Shown here: in pieces, positions 63,540 to 64,000 of the stretch
Position numbering within the stretch: position 1 is the stretch's first letter
Layout of the letters: each line of letters begins with the position of its first letter
Source: CBDAPU01 sp965198875
Lineage (GTDB): Bacteria > Pseudomonadota > Gammaproteobacteria > Eutrophobiales > Eutrophobiaceae
Assembly: GCA_965198875.1 (NCBI GenBank)
Contig: CBDAPU010000001.1
Coordinates: forward strand, 1,364,001-1,428,000
Length of the DNA stretch: 64,000 bases
Direction of reading: 5' to 3'
Translations under genes and position numbers: made by a program
The notes under the pieces: generated by a model
What the model was told of the DNA's origin: nothing
The model's input: the letters and a program-made list of their open reading frames with translations, nothing else
The model's database searches: none

Positions 63540-64000
63540 CTAACCCGGCTTATCCAGCGCTTCGGCGAGCTCCGGTAATGCCTGGAACAGATCCGCCACC
63601 AGGGCATAATCAGCGATTTCAAAGATAGGCGCCTCTTCGTCTTTGTTGATGGCGACAATGACTTTACTGTCTTTCATGCCCGCCAGGTGCTGGATAGCGC
63701 CGGAGATCCCCACAGCAATATATAATTCCGGCGCCACGATTTTACCGGTTTGACCCACCTGATAATCATTTGGCGCATACCCGGCGTCAACCGCCGCCCG
63801 TGAAGCGCCAATAGCGGCGCCCAGTTTATCGGCGATGTTCTCCAGCAAATGAAAGTTCTCACCACCGCCAAAACCCCGTCCACCTGATACGATGATCCTG
63901 GCGCCGGTTAATTCCGGCCGCTCAGAGACCGTTAATTCCTCACCGACAAATGAAGATAAACCGGCGGGATCCAGTGCATTGACGGACTCTATTTGAGCCG
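63540..64000 (-). CDS. etfA: Electron transfer flavoprotein alpha subunit, C-terminal part
   Basis: The frame is open to the right window edge, so only the last 153 residues are present. They match the FAD-binding C-terminal domain of ETF alpha: 'IIVSGGRGFGGGENFHLLE', 'GASRAAVDAGYAPNDYQVGQTGK' (in part), 'PELYIAVGISGAIQHLAGM' and 'VAINKDEEAPIFEIADYALV' (in part). ETF collects electrons from acyl-CoA and other dehydrogenases and passes them to the quinone pool, which fits the thiolase and propionate genes nearby. etfB is expected just outside. Confidence 0.95.
   Translation of the reverse strand, partial: AQIESVNALDPAGLSSFVGEELTVSERPELTGARIIVSGGRGFGGGENFHLLENIADKLGAAIGASRAAVDAGYAPNDYQVGQTGKIVAPELYIAVGISGAIQHLAGMKDSKVIVAINKDEEAPIFEIADYALVADLFQALPELAEALDKPG

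Noticed and set aside
1..64000. CRISPR arrays, insertion sequences, prophage or rRNA genes
   Set aside because: No regularly spaced direct repeats, transposase, integrase, phage structural genes or rRNA sequences were seen on either strand.

Overview
The window is one contiguous, gene-dense piece of a bacterial chromosome, about 50% GC or slightly above, most likely from a gammaproteobacterium. Three blocks resemble gene order I recall from Pseudomonas: argH next to divergent algZ-algR; asmA-mutY-yggX followed by tRNA-Phe; and mnmG-rsmG-parA-parB followed by the complete F-type ATP synthase operon (atpIBEFHAGDC) and glmU. The glutamate-cysteine ligase belongs to the Acidithiobacillus/nitrifier-type family, not the E. 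coli type. I cannot name the genus.

Layout. 1-6.9 kb: an export/pilus-like locus with a large repeat-bearing protein cut by the window edge, two prepilin-like proteins, an ABC-2 permease, a membrane-anchored helical protein, an ABC ATPase and a DUF4124-like protein. 6.9-9.4 kb (minus strand): a transmembrane Ser/Thr kinase, a TerB-like protein and HspQ. 9.4-19.5 kb: rsmE, gshA, algR/algZ, argH, an AsmA-family protein, mutY, yggX and tRNA-Phe(GAA). 19.7-33.4 kb: mnmG, rsmG, parAB, the ATP synthase genes, glmU and an rraA-like gene. 33.4-37.2 kb: a glycosyltransferase, an AraC-methyltransferase fusion, nhaA and a hydrolase.

37.3-44.4 kb (minus strand): a methylcitrate-cycle operon (GntR regulator, prpB, prpC, prpD) ending in pyruvate phosphate dikinase. 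Propionyl-CoA carbon would leave the cycle as pyruvate and be converted to PEP by the last enzyme. Its promoter is flanked by two TTGTNNACAA sites 62 bp apart. 44.8-58.6 kb: two medium-chain reductases, a thiolase, a 2Fe-2S ferredoxin, an exported peroxiredoxin, bioA, an FAD-dependent ferredoxin-reductase-like protein, an RND efflux pair and a thiamine-diphosphate enzyme. With the etfA fragment at the right edge, this suggests a heterotroph oxidising acyl-CoA compounds.

The strongest accessory signal is the gene at 59.0-62.1 kb. It is markedly AT-rich against its surroundings and encodes a 1016-residue protein with an N-terminal sacsin/NO VEIN-like GHKL ATPase and a C-terminal DUF3883-like domain carrying a D...ExK nuclease-type motif. 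It stands alone between two housekeeping-type genes and looks like a horizontally acquired single-gene defence candidate. I saw no CRISPR array, insertion sequence, rRNA operon or prophage.
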